A stretch of DNA of 51,136 bases from Methanobacteriota archaeon (GTDB lineage: Archaea > Thermoplasmatota > Poseidoniia > Poseidoniales > Thalassarchaeaceae): NCBI GenBank assembly GCA_002717835.1, contig PBBV01000008.1:1-51136 (forward strand), in the 5' to 3' direction. Below the pieces are notes generated by a model. It was given only the letters and a program-made list of their open reading frames with translations. It was not told the origin of the DNA and searched no databases. The position numbers and the translations under genes are program-made. Positions 36,201-44,167 of the stretch are shown here, in pieces. Position 1 is the stretch's first letter, and each line of letters opens with the position of its first letter.

Positions 36201-38424
36201 TGGGGAACCCGTTGGGATATTGGTCAGTTGTGCTGTTGAGACGAGTATACATGATCGTCTCACCTTGGGATTTGTTGCTGTTATCGAGCCATGCGATGTG
36301 TATGTTGTCGAAGTCATCAACCAATATGCCTGGAAGATATGATGTAGCCTCATATGGGCCTCTGTCTGGGTTGTCGTCGAACCAATCCAATCCTTCGACA
36401 TTGGAAATCGCAGAATCCATGATTTGCTTGATACCAAACGCCGGTAATCCGTCGCTAGCCCCATCCCACTGTCCTGCACCCTTGAGTTTGAGGCGTGTGT
36501 AGAAAATCTCGTAATTGACATCTAATTCGAAGCCATAGGACCTCCCATCCATCCAGGCTATGTGCGTGTTACCTTGGCTATCAAGAGCGACTTGTGGGTG
36601 AAGGCTGTATGCATCTTGGAGTGTGACGCGCGTGTCGTTTACTACTACGAGATGTCCGTATCCTTGGAGATCGAGGGAGGGGCCTACGTCTTCGATGTAA
36701 TATCTACTCCCGGAGGTCGCTGAACACTGTGGTACGCAACGGGTAGCAGACTGACCGGGGGCGAAACCGACCCATGGGTTATCAAGAAGGGCATATGGAT
36801 CGAGTACTGAAATGAATATTTCACGAGAAGCATTTGTTGCCAAATATATGAGTGCCTCCACCATGAACTGGAGTTCAGCTGCTGAAGACGATCCTGTTGG
36901 GAATGCATAAACTGCTCCCTCGGCATGTGTTGTTCTAGGCGCTCCTCCAGGGCAATATCTAGCCACTGAAGGTGTTCCGGGCTGATTATTGGGGCATTCA
37001 GCAAGGTCTCTCATCTGAGAACCTACGCTACCATCTGCACCGGCCCAGAGGGGCACTGGAGATATTCCTGCTAGGACACATGCGTCGTGTGCCTCGTTCA
37101 CGCTTTCGCGATCAGTTGCGTCCTCCGGGGATCCGTCATTAGCATTCTCATCAGATATTGGTATGATGATCTTGGTAGCATTTGGATTCCATCGGTGGTC
37201 CTCTGTTGTTGGGGGGTTAGCAAGGTTACCGAGTCTTCCTTGCGCGTCTCTCCATGAGAGGCAGGACCATGTGGATGAGGGGCCCCAAGCTTCCGACCCC
37301 TGGCCTCCTCCATCGTAACTTAGTGATATAGCGGCGTTGTTCAGTACCGCGCCGGTCAGCTTTCGAATGCCTCCAGATGTATCTGCAGGAGTCTGGCCAA
37401 GGTGATTCGCGCGAGGCCCCTGGCTTCCTGATCCTCCTGTCTGGTATGCTGTGGTACAGTAGCCTGAAGTTGCAGCAGCAACCTGTTGTACCCCTCCAAT
37501 TCCGTATAGTGTTTCGAATACTGTCATGTTAGCTTGCTCCAACATGGGTTTGAGGCCGATGAAATTGCCGCCAGATGAGAATTGTCCTCCATAGAAGACT
37601 GTGCACATGTCTGCCCATTCAGTTCCCATCGATCCAGAGGTGTCGATTGGCACGACCATCTCGACTTTGCCTCCCCTCGTGTCGTCCCAAACCACCTGAA
37701 CGAAATCGTCGTTATCCACAGCGATATCTGGATGGCCCTTCATACCGATTATTGGTGTCAGAAGTGTTGCGTCTATCTTTGATTGGGCTTCCCGGCTAGA
37801 GGCGTCTATCTCAATCATTTCATAATAAATCTGAGTCTGTGAGTAATAGAGGTCCAACGGGTCATTGTTATCCTGCCAAACGATGTGTGCATTGTTCAAA
37901 GAGTCTACAGCCACAGCAGGCCAATCCCTATCTTGGCTCCCGGTTCTTATTTCATAATCATCAATTATGGAGATGCCGTTCAATCCATCAATTGCATTCG
38001 AACCGTCTTGTTCGTGCATTGCAGGGTCCAACAACTGATACCAGATTGTCCATTGTCCAGATCTGTCAGCCCAGACGATATGCACCTTATCCTCAGAATC
38101 GACTGCGACGTCTGGGTGCCATGCTTGGTGTGCCCCGGGATTGGAAATTTGTGTCTCAGAGATCAATGTCTCGCCGGATGGGCCTAACATCTTGTAATAC
38201 AGGTGCTGGGTGTTCCTGCTCCAAACGAAGTGTACGTTTCCCTCTGAGTCGGAGTCGACAGCGACCATCGAATCTGAATTTGATCCGCTGTTTACGATGT
38301 TAATTGCATCTGTAAGAACAATTTCGCTGGCTTGTACCGGGACTGCAACACCCATTGCAGCGACTATACTTGAAAGCATAAGCAAGGTCATCATTATGCT
38401 GGAACGCTTCTTTCTATTCTGCAT
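33289..38424 (-). CDS. Giant surface protein: beta-propeller repeats with vWA insertion, CARDB-like domain and membrane anchor
   Basis: A 1711-residue exported protein. A signal peptide (IMMTLLMLSSIVAAMGVAVPVQA) precedes BNR/propeller-like repeats, VDSEGNVHFVWSRN, VDSEDKVHIVWADR and VDSLNNAHIVWQDN. A von Willebrand A domain starts near residue 258 (VPIDTSGSMGTEW, an intact DxSxS MIDAS motif) and runs about 300 residues; propeller repeats then resume (LDSQGNTHIAWMDG, VDDFDNIHIAWLDN). Beta-sandwich repeats of the NEW3/CARDB class follow (VEQGGSGTFSIIVRNTGNVYDTF; a CARDB domain ending IIESDESNNYWSL). A membrane helix (VPVIIIGATIALGGVAVVVIWG) and short tail end it. ATG 38424 is chosen over the GTG nine bases upstream. 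It is probably a surface adhesion or scaffold protein binding divalent metal. Confidence 0.85.
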   Translation of the reverse strand: MQNRKKRSSIMMTLLMLSSIVAAMGVAVPVQASEIVLTDAINIVNSGSNSDSMVAVDSDSEGNVHFVWSRNTQHLYYKMLGPSGETLISETQISNPGAHQAWHPDVAVDSEDKVHIVWADRSGQWTIWYQLLDPAMHEQDGSNAIDGLNGISIIDDYEIRTGSQDRDWPAVAVDSLNNAHIVWQDNNDPLDLYYSQTQIYYEMIEIDASSREAQSKIDATLLTPIIGMKGHPDIAVDNDDFVQVVWDDTRGGKVEMVVPIDTSGSMGTEWADMCTVFYGGQFSSGGNFIGLKPMLEQANMTVFETLYGIGGVQQVAAATSGYCTTAYQTGGSGSQGPRANHLGQTPADTSGGIRKLTGAVLNNAAISLSYDGGGQGSEAWGPSSTWSCLSWRDAQGRLGNLANPPTTEDHRWNPNATKIIIPISDENANDGSPEDATDRESVNEAHDACVLAGISPVPLWAGADGSVGSQMRDLAECPNNQPGTPSVARYCPGGAPRTTHAEGAVYAFPTGSSSAAELQFMVEALIYLATNASREIFISVLDPYALLDNPWVGFAPGQSATRCVPQCSATSGSRYYIEDVGPSLDLQGYGHLVVVNDTRVTLQDAYSLHPQVALDSQGNTHIAWMDGRSYGFELDVNYEIFYTRLKLKGAGQWDGASDGLPAFGIKQIMDSAISNVEGLDWFDDNPDRGPYEATSYLPGILVDDFDNIHIAWLDNSNKSQGETIMYTRLNSTTDQYPNGFPTLNNLAIAVLDEWEIFEVSTWESGKLGPNSPRNPQLGNPPAFSNDLGSGAHVAWSDSTKCGEANSPKQTLCYVHVLTGLVDVALAPSETYYHVIEPGESTIYNLTIDNPTPGPSDLVADTFRLTVEDVPMNWSATLYYASNHTPIFESTPIHLKGNSNGENLVPLYLRVRAPTIYQAEGDQLAEIKVRAVSYKDPAIDDERQLVILMDVVHGIDLSTINKNIDVEQGGSGTFSIIVRNTGNVYDTFAFHDPSTLDGQMEWGLQFGWGVDFPTEVSLDPGQAVTKNLRVTIPTSQTPGTYVIYLKGWSTGEPIFQIDHGTYDVLGLWINVSVKTSGNIVFKIPDGTNLNVLPGDCAEFDIEVTKNYSPGSLIFTTPGGPSERPSDISQSVWRYDHWTVDLDFSSAPGGNGIPENAPRYWAVVGNPYVVTANMCSPYNATAGFGESVVVKAHLEGTPEVRDSALLLTNVIQVYDLEAEVDSNVLELYPGQAYPLSTEITNIGNGPDRFDITVESVTGPEGAYIWDIEIPRVYFGELLRDESKEFDLIINVPEKTLAGTYSVVLNVLSEEPYEGTKVRENIELQVEISEFHDLRITLDPAMESKIKTSAPGRTVRFLMNLTNAGNVPDTPMLHNHTKLGGGGGWDSTPGMNTLSKWMITYALVEDFDTEFPKEAPCLPPEPSIAPEPDACYTSTTSTVTFPEMDAFTTIQFVAIISIDDEAQLSDRLIGIKATSIHGSAATDGDFDETPEWDDSCTLDENKDGLPDNYPPACDSNEQVLQLMLRAPDLKILSADAPQSRAAVGEMISVTVKLQNIGNIHATDVSVILCADQSPSDIRKNGCDEDNIVYRQLIEAVMPVSQSSNQELLEISLLYIVEAGSQDVIVYVDPDNNIIESDESNNYWSLTDKMGSNNRFLDPLLEAVATYSVPVIIIGATIALGGVAVVVIWGRRIEAMKEYAQKRSMMVYTDEDMEF

Positions 38425-38493
38425 GGATACCACTCAGTATGCTGAATGCAACTCTAACCATACTTAATGTCGACCCACTCGGGTCAGATTTGA

Positions 38494-39126
38494 CTAGACC
38501 CACTCACTTGGATCGAAGCTCTGGCCGAATCCGGCTTGCTCATCGAAATCCACCTTAGCAGATTTTAGCGCTGAGTTTTGACCAGATCTGGATATTGGTT
38601 TCTTACCTTTCCAGTCATCTACCGGCCCGGGTTTACCTATTCCCTTGCCATAATCAAATTTTATTTGGTGTATTATGGAGAGTTTTGTCAGCCAGACGCT
38701 CCTCATTGTCTGCATAAGTTCATTTTGAGTGAGTCCATCAAACCAAATTGGACGTGATATATTGAACGCTTGGAGCGGTCCGGGCTTATTCTGTTCGTCT
38801 TCCTTGCCGACATGCAGGACCCAATCTAAAGTTGATCTTGTAAGATGCATTCTAATCTCATGTAGCCAACCTTTCCATCCGATTAGATCCTCGTCACCAT
38901 AGGTCACCATCTCGTCTTGTTGTCCCTGATCGACTCGAGTGATCGAGTACACCAACACAAGTGATCTCTTCTTTGGTATCACGATGTTGAAAACGTGGCC
39001 GTCTTTTGTAGGAGGATATTTGACATGGAGGTGCAATTGTGCTTTTCCGTCGTCAACAACCCTGTATTCGGAGTTCTCATCATCGAGCCACGTGCGGATA
39101 GCCGCAGAGGCATCCTTTGCATCCAC
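38494..39126 (-). CDS. DUF2299-like archaeal protein of unknown function
   Basis: A 210-residue soluble protein. The first 150 residues (IRTWLDDENSEYRVVDDGKAQLHLHVKYPP, FNIVIPKKRSLVLVYSITRVDQGQQDEM, FDGLTQNELMQTMRSVWLTKLSIIHQI) resemble archaeal DUF2299 proteins, whose function is unknown. A flexible basic and glycine-rich tail (KGIGKPGPVDDWKGKKP...) follows. The start is a GTG at 39126, 21 bases after the acyltransferase stop; no better start was found. It is the last gene of a five-gene minus-strand run. Confidence 0.75.
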   Translation of the reverse strand: MDAKDASAAIRTWLDDENSEYRVVDDGKAQLHLHVKYPPTKDGHVFNIVIPKKRSLVLVYSITRVDQGQQDEMVTYGDEDLIGWKGWLHEIRMHLTRSTLDWVLHVGKEDEQNKPGPLQAFNISRPIWFDGLTQNELMQTMRSVWLTKLSIIHQIKFDYGKGIGKPGPVDDWKGKKPISRSGQNSALKSAKVDFDEQAGFGQSFDPSEWV

Positions 39127-39147
39127 GACATGAATTTGTGAATCGTC

Positions 39148-40629
39148 CTATTTGAGGGCAACGAGATGCTCGTCCATCATAATGATGCTATCACGAAGAG
39201 TCTTGGCTGATGGACTTCGGATTAATGCAGCCCTTCTACGATCTCTTCTGAAATCATTTACAGAATCGTAACCCAGAGCCATCAAAATGGCTGCCAGGTA
39301 GAAAATGGGGAAGAGCACAATGAAGAACAGGGGTATGAATTGGAGTGGGAGGTTGTAGAATAAAAAGGCCGAAGCAGTCCACAGAATAGCAATCAATGGC
39401 CAGAAAAGGGGCAATGAAAACATCGCAGCCATCAGGTGGTATGTTGTTCTCGCGTCGATTCCTTCGTCCGTCCTATCTCCCAGCCACCATGCAAGTATAG
39501 CCTGAGGGAATGTACTCAATGTGAAAACTGGCATTGCTACTAACATGACAGAAGCCCCGAGAATCAGATAGAGTATGCTGGTTTTTTTCCTTATGATATG
39601 ACCCTCTGCATTCAAATCACGTGCGTCTAAGTCATGTTCATGTAATATTTTGGCTGCATTTACTGCCTTCTCTTGCAGTTCTTGGGGAATATTTCCCTCT
39701 CGCCATTCTTGTCTTATCTTTCTTGTTTCCAATACCTCCTGGTGGAGATCGTCAATAGGGGCCTGCGAGTTTCTGTGGGCCAAGAGTATCCATGCACGAT
39801 GTGTTTCCCAATCAGGAGCGTCAGGAACTGCTTCCTTGAGAATTGAGTATACTGAATCACGCATGGCGATAACTTCCGATTTGGGCGGTTCGACCCATTC
39901 TCCATTCAACAAAGATTGGGCCTGCTCCTGAGAATATGGATTTGGAATAGGTATCGGATCGAGGTACTCGACGTGATGGTCTGTTCTAAATTTTGTATGA
40001 TTTCTCCAGTGGAGACCAGCTGGTTGGAGATGTGGTTGGGGAAGATTTCGAATTTCTGCCAACGCAGCAGCTGCGAAAACCGTACGGAATGGCCCAGTTT
40101 TGAAACCGTGTAGAATTGGATCCTGATGTGAGGTCCCTTCAGGAAATACAACAGCAGAATAACCGTTAGAAATACAATTTGAAACGGTTAACATACTCCT
40201 CTTATTTATTTCTCCTGCGAAATCTGAATTAGTTATGCCTTCGTCCATCTCCGCTTTTCTCAAGATTGGTTGTATACCGAGACCTCGTGTCCACCAACCT
40301 AGTATCGGTCTTGTAACCAAATCATGACGCCCCAGCGCTGTAAATCTTCGATCTTGGCTGTGTACTATGACTAAAGGGTCCACTAATCCATTAATATGGG
40401 TTGATACTGATATTCTGCCGCCGCCTATTTCAGGTACTTCATCAGCCTTGGAGTTCCTGAAAATAATTCGATGGCCGATGGATATCATTGCTCTGAATAG
40501 CCACCACACAATTATCGATCCTGGGTGTTTTCCTGAATGGTCCCATGGAACCGATTTGAGCTTGCTAGTATCTATCCGCCTCGCGCTACTGGAAAGTTCC
40601 GGAGCCAAGGCCTCGGGCTTGCCGTCCAT
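39148..40629 (-). CDS. PlsC-superfamily glycerol(phosphate) acyltransferase, SCT1/GPT2-like, with C-terminal membrane helices
   Basis: A 493-residue acyltransferase. The catalytic motif is HINGLVD (His78, Asp84), an HX5D form as in yeast Gpt2/Sct1 rather than the usual HX4D of bacterial PlsC. FPEGTSH (from residue 162) is the glycerol-phosphate-binding motif. Residues about 340-460 contain three to four hydrophobic helices (ILYLILGASVMLVAMPVF, FIPLFFIVLFPIFYLAAILMAL). Family members acylate glycerol-3-phosphate or lysophosphatidate at the membrane. Archaeal membranes are ether-linked isoprenoids, so the substrate here is uncertain, though acyltransferase homologues are reported from marine Group II archaea. 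It sits 36 bases after the HIT gene in the same run. Confidence 0.85.
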   Translation of the reverse strand: MDGKPEALAPELSSSARRIDTSKLKSVPWDHSGKHPGSIIVWWLFRAMISIGHRIIFRNSKADEVPEIGGGRISVSTHINGLVDPLVIVHSQDRRFTALGRHDLVTRPILGWWTRGLGIQPILRKAEMDEGITNSDFAGEINKRSMLTVSNCISNGYSAVVFPEGTSHQDPILHGFKTGPFRTVFAAAALAEIRNLPQPHLQPAGLHWRNHTKFRTDHHVEYLDPIPIPNPYSQEQAQSLLNGEWVEPPKSEVIAMRDSVYSILKEAVPDAPDWETHRAWILLAHRNSQAPIDDLHQEVLETRKIRQEWREGNIPQELQEKAVNAAKILHEHDLDARDLNAEGHIIRKKTSILYLILGASVMLVAMPVFTLSTFPQAILAWWLGDRTDEGIDARTTYHLMAAMFSLPLFWPLIAILWTASAFLFYNLPLQFIPLFFIVLFPIFYLAAILMALGYDSVNDFRRDRRRAALIRSPSAKTLRDSIIMMDEHLVALK

Positions 40630-40665
40630 GCTAACCCCTCATGTGCCCTCTGATGTTGTAAGCAT

Positions 40666-41085
40666 TCACTCATTGATATCGAGTTGAATAGCAGCGGCAA
40701 TGGACTGCCCCTCAAGCGGCTCTAATGATTCTGGTTGCCATGTGAATGAGTGTTTAGATTCTGCATACTTCGGAATTATATGAAAATGAACATGCGGAAC
40801 GGTCATGCCAGCTTCCCTCCCGTTATTCTGAATGATGTTGTATGCGATTGCTCCCGTGGCTTTTTTGATTGCACGGGATAAGATCGGCAATGCTTTCCCG
40901 ATGGCCGCTGCGGAATCTGGGCTAAGCTGATCAATCGTGGGTGCTGGTTCCTTAGACACGAGTAGGGTATGTCCTTTTGCAAGTGGATTTATGTCTAAAA
41001 AAGCGAACACATGATCATTTTCATACAGTTTGTAGCATGGTATTTCACCTTCAATTATTCTGGTGAAAAGCGTGTGTTCACTCAT
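40666..41085 (-). CDS. HIT-family nucleotide hydrolase/transferase
   Basis: A 139-residue histidine-triad protein. TLFTRIIEGEIPCYKLYENDHVFAFLDINPLAKGHTLLV is the standard HIT N-terminal half, and the active-site motif HVHFH (residues 98-102) supplies the nucleophilic histidine that forms a nucleotidyl intermediate. Hint-type members hydrolyse AMP-lysine, AMP-NH2 or dinucleotide substrates; the exact one is unknown. The ATG at 41085, twelve codons inside the track ORF, lies four bases after the flavoprotein stop and matches the family start. Position implies co-transcription with the flavoprotein. Confidence 0.92.
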   Translation of the reverse strand: MSEHTLFTRIIEGEIPCYKLYENDHVFAFLDINPLAKGHTLLVSKEPAPTIDQLSPDSAAAIGKALPILSRAIKKATGAIAYNIIQNNGREAGMTVPHVHFHIIPKYAESKHSFTWQPESLEPLEGQSIAAAIQLDINE

Positions 41086-41089
41086 ACGA

Positions 41090-42496
41090 TCACATTGTGA
41101 ATGATGCTGCGATAGTGCCAAGATCTTGGACTCTCAAAGCTCCTATAATCTCCTGATTCATGACTCGCGTATTTGTTGTTGTTTTCACTGTGTTAACAGT
41201 TTTCTCTGCGATTTCGATCAAGGACTCAACAGTTGCACTGCCAGTTAAGAAAGACTTCGCCTGCCCTGTTAATTTTGTCTCGGCGGCGCCAACTGAGTCT
41301 CCTGATTCCTTGTATAAATCTTCAATTCTTTTGTTGGCCGAATCTACACTTTGGAGGATGTCCTTCGAACCTCCAAACTCACAGTTTAATGACCATTTTC
41401 CTGCCTCTCCTCCTGCTAATGAACCAGTATAAAGATTCTCTAACATGGTATTTCCTGGTAATATCGATGAGGTGTGAAACCCAGTGCTTGCAGATGGACC
41501 TGCTGCATAAACGCCTGTTGCCCACATCTTGCCTGACTCGATTGTGACCCTCCCTTTTTCGTCCACAGGAATCCCGCCGGTGGTTTCCATAACCTGATGT
41601 TTTACTGGAATTACATCAATGGAAGTATCCAGTCCTGTGGAGTCCAGAATCGTCTTTCTAATCGAATCGAACCAAATTGAATGTTGGTTATCAATAAATC
41701 TCATATCTACTACCGCATCTTCTTTATGGCTCAATGGGTCAATGTCTTCACCAGATTCAGATCTATATCTTCCACCGACATCCAGAATCTCGAAGGGGAT
41801 TGGAACGTTCGTTCCTCTGATAACCATGGGATGGAGAGGCACCTTCTGCAAATTCTGTGGGCTGATGCCCGCTCTTATTGCCAACGCAATCGCATTTCCT
41901 GAGCCGATAGAAGGATTGGACCACAGACCTTGGTAGCCCTCATCGGCCAATATTATTGCCTTGCACTGATATGGCTTTACTTTCCCATCAAGTAAGTCTA
42001 GCGCAACAATTCCTCGAATCTGGCTGTTGTCCATCACCAATGAGAGTGGAATGTGATTCTGTCGTCTTTGAATAGACCTCTTCAGAACCTGTTCATCCAG
42101 AATCTGTGTTATGTATCTGTTAGTAGCGTCCCCTGCGCCGGAAAGTCGAGGTACGGCGTGTCCTGGCACTGATGAAAGGTGGGGTAATCCACCTTTGTCC
42201 CTCCGTAGTATCATCCCCCATCGCTCTAGCTCAGAAAGAATCTCCACCGATGAAGAGCATGTTCTTCTAACAGCTTGTTCATTCGTACTCTCATCTCCTA
42301 GCGCAATCGTGTCTTCGATGTGGGCTTCAGGAGTGGTTTCCCCTAGAGATGCGGCAAGTCCGGCGGTGGATGGACTTATGATTGGGCCTGGGGATTGGTG
42401 AACTAAGACAGTATTGGCACCGGAATCGCTAGACTCAATTGCAGCGCGAAGTGCTGAAGGTCCGGTTCCTATGACCAATACGTCCCACGACTCCAT
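41090..42496 (-). CDS. FAD-dependent oxidoreductase of the SdhA/FrdA/NadB superfamily, catalytic residues altered
   Basis: A 468-residue flavoprotein. Residues 1-30 form the FAD-binding dinucleotide fold (VLVIGTGPSALRAAIESSDSG). STAGLAASLG, LHPMVIRG, TTGGIPVDEKGRV and GVYAAGPSASTGFHTSSILPGNTMLENL match the SdhA/FrdA/NadB plan. In active enzymes the last motif reads NRLGGNS and a GRD arginine lies before it; here the arginine positions read SSILPGN and SHKED. Succinate or fumarate activity is therefore doubtful. No iron-sulfur or membrane-anchor subunit gene is nearby. The C-terminal helical domain of SdhA is present but short. It lies between an unknown membrane protein and a HIT gene. Confidence 0.82.
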   Translation of the reverse strand: MESWDVLVIGTGPSALRAAIESSDSGANTVLVHQSPGPIISPSTAGLAASLGETTPEAHIEDTIALGDESTNEQAVRRTCSSSVEILSELERWGMILRRDKGGLPHLSSVPGHAVPRLSGAGDATNRYITQILDEQVLKRSIQRRQNHIPLSLVMDNSQIRGIVALDLLDGKVKPYQCKAIILADEGYQGLWSNPSIGSGNAIALAIRAGISPQNLQKVPLHPMVIRGTNVPIPFEILDVGGRYRSESGEDIDPLSHKEDAVVDMRFIDNQHSIWFDSIRKTILDSTGLDTSIDVIPVKHQVMETTGGIPVDEKGRVTIESGKMWATGVYAAGPSASTGFHTSSILPGNTMLENLYTGSLAGGEAGKWSLNCEFGGSKDILQSVDSANKRIEDLYKESGDSVGAAETKLTGQAKSFLTGSATVESLIEIAEKTVNTVKTTTNTRVMNQEIIGALRVQDLGTIAASFTM

Positions 42497-42549
42497 GTTG
42501 TTCAGTCAGCTCCAGACAAGTGTTCTGAATGAACATGACGCTTCGTTCG

Positions 42550-43977
42550 TTATCGAATGATGGTTCTAGTGATCATAGAATACACTTCTTTGATTGCATT
42601 TCTAATTGTACTGAATATGAATCCGTCTCCGTCTTCCATTATCGTCCACAATACGAGTGACTTGACTGTAGTTTCATTCTCCGTTAGAAGATTGACTTGA
42701 ACTGAACGGCCCTCATGTCCTGATTTATTCCACGCCATGCCGATCCAGAGAATGTGTGAATTGTCGATAATTTCGTTGAATCTGTTCCAACCATCTGTAC
42801 CGTCAGTTCTACCAGGCCTTACACTTCGATCGATAGGGGGAAGGCGAATTATCTGAATCTCAGGTTCTCCTTCAACGGTGATTATATCGATTTCAAACGG
42901 CCTGGAGGAATTCTGATCTGGGCTTGCTAAAACGAAAAGGTCGCTCTCACCATGCATTGCCCTCGGTGGAAGGTCCGCATCTAGTATCCATGTATCGGAT
43001 TTACGGGGTCTTGATTCTCTCTGTATTGTTCTAGACAAGAGTCGGAAAAGCCCTGGTTTCCTTTCAATGACGTGACTCAATAGCATTTCGAGTTGTTCAA
43101 AATTAAAAGGCACGTGTCTTTCTCTTAGACGTTCTACGGATCTGGAATTCAGGACCTCTGAACAAATCCTATCTTTTTCATTCTGTTCAATCTCTCCGAT
43201 CATTGAGAGGTAGATGGCTCTCAATACTGTTTCAATCGCATCTTCTGATTGCTGTTGTCGTCTTACCCCTTTACTTATTCTTTCCATCCAGAGGTTCCAT
43301 CTGCTAGAAGTTTCAGGGTCAAGGTGCGCATACACTAGATCGACTAGCAGAGGCTCAGCAAGAGTGTCGTGGAGAGATGGTGTGTGGAGTTTCAACAAGG
43401 GAGTGCTTCCAGTATCCATTGTTTTTTGATTTTCAATTGATAGTGTTGCAAATAGAATGACTATGGATAAGATGGCGGTCAGACCCAGAAGAGTTAACGA
43501 AAGATCTGTTTGAAGAGGAGTGGAAGAGATGGTTGAAGCGAGTACGAAACCCACTACAGCTGCAGAAACCCTGGTTCTCTCCCTGAGCTTATTCTCTTCG
43601 AGTTGATTCAATATTCTATCAACACCGACATATGATTCTCTGAGTGAGAATCCCTGTCTCCTAAGCTCTAACCGATCTTTGGCGGCCATTCTTGCATAAG
43701 AAGATGCAATCAAGGGGGGGACAAACAAAATGATAGAGATCAACCACATTATTCTAGAAGTGTTAAGAAAAGTTGAGTCCAAGAAAGTTGATGAGGCTAC
43801 GATAGATACTGGAAGAGCGAAAGCGAGCAAGTACCTCATAAAGCGAAGAACTGGATTCGTAGTGAGGTTTGTCCATCTTCCTCTCCATTTGTCCCTGGAC
43901 AATATTCTTCTTTCCATCGCTGAAGAAACCGAAGACTGTTTCTCTTCGGATTCGGCGTAAGGTGTTGGCAGATCCAT
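42550..43977 (-). CDS. Hypothetical membrane protein with large cytoplasmic domain
   Basis: A 475-residue protein of no recognised family. A charged N-terminus precedes two helices (FMRYLLAFALPVSIVASSTFL, IMWLISIILFVPPLIASSYA), a helical linker (LRRQGFSLRESYVGVDRILNQLEENKLRERTRV) and a second pair (VSAAVVGFVLASTIS, LTLLGLTAILSIVILFATL). Residues about 195-475 appear soluble and mixed alpha/beta (HIPFN-like segment FEQLEMLLSHVIERKPGLFRLLSR, EIDIITVEGEPEIQIIRLPP). It is first in the five-gene minus run; no Shine-Dalgarno is obvious before the ATG. The layout suits a membrane-bound sensor or transport accessory, but nothing fixes the function. Confidence 0.72.
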   Translation of the reverse strand: MDLPTPYAESEEKQSSVSSAMERRILSRDKWRGRWTNLTTNPVLRFMRYLLAFALPVSIVASSTFLDSTFLNTSRIMWLISIILFVPPLIASSYARMAAKDRLELRRQGFSLRESYVGVDRILNQLEENKLRERTRVSAAVVGFVLASTISSTPLQTDLSLTLLGLTAILSIVILFATLSIENQKTMDTGSTPLLKLHTPSLHDTLAEPLLVDLVYAHLDPETSSRWNLWMERISKGVRRQQQSEDAIETVLRAIYLSMIGEIEQNEKDRICSEVLNSRSVERLRERHVPFNFEQLEMLLSHVIERKPGLFRLLSRTIQRESRPRKSDTWILDADLPPRAMHGESDLFVLASPDQNSSRPFEIDIITVEGEPEIQIIRLPPIDRSVRPGRTDGTDGWNRFNEIIDNSHILWIGMAWNKSGHEGRSVQVNLLTENETTVKSLVLWTIMEDGDGFIFSTIRNAIKEVYSMITRTIIR

Positions 43978-44089
43978 ATGTGGTTCGGCCGACCCTTTTG
44001 CTGAATGTGTTTGAGGTCATCGCTCGTTGAAGCGAAAATTTGGCTATTCGATAGGAGGCTTTCTTGAATGAGGCGGCCTGGGGCGGAAC

Positions 44090-44164
44090 GGGCGTGTAGC
44101 ATAGCCTGGATAATGCACCGGCCTCCTAAGCCGGGGACCGCGGGTTCGAATCCTGCCGCGCCCG
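44090..44164 (+). tRNA. tRNA-Arg, anticodon CCU
   Basis: Read by hand as a cloverleaf. Acceptor GGGCGTG pairs with CGCGCCC (one G-U). The D stem is GCAT/ATGC, anticodon stem CCGGC/GCCGG with loop CTCCTAA giving anticodon CCU (reads AGG), and the T arm is GCGGG-TTCGAAT-CCTGC. G is the discriminator. CCA follows directly in the genome (44165-44167), so the 3' end may be templated. It lies between a divergently placed unknown gene and the convergent RFC-like gene, four bases from its stop. Confidence 0.95.
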
Positions 44165-44167
44165 CCA

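Noticed and set aside
38472-38485. GACCC-actc-GGGTC inverted repeat upstream of the second surface gene
   Set aside because: Five-base arms are too short to call. It may be an operator or part of the terminator for the surrounding genes, but nothing separates these readings.
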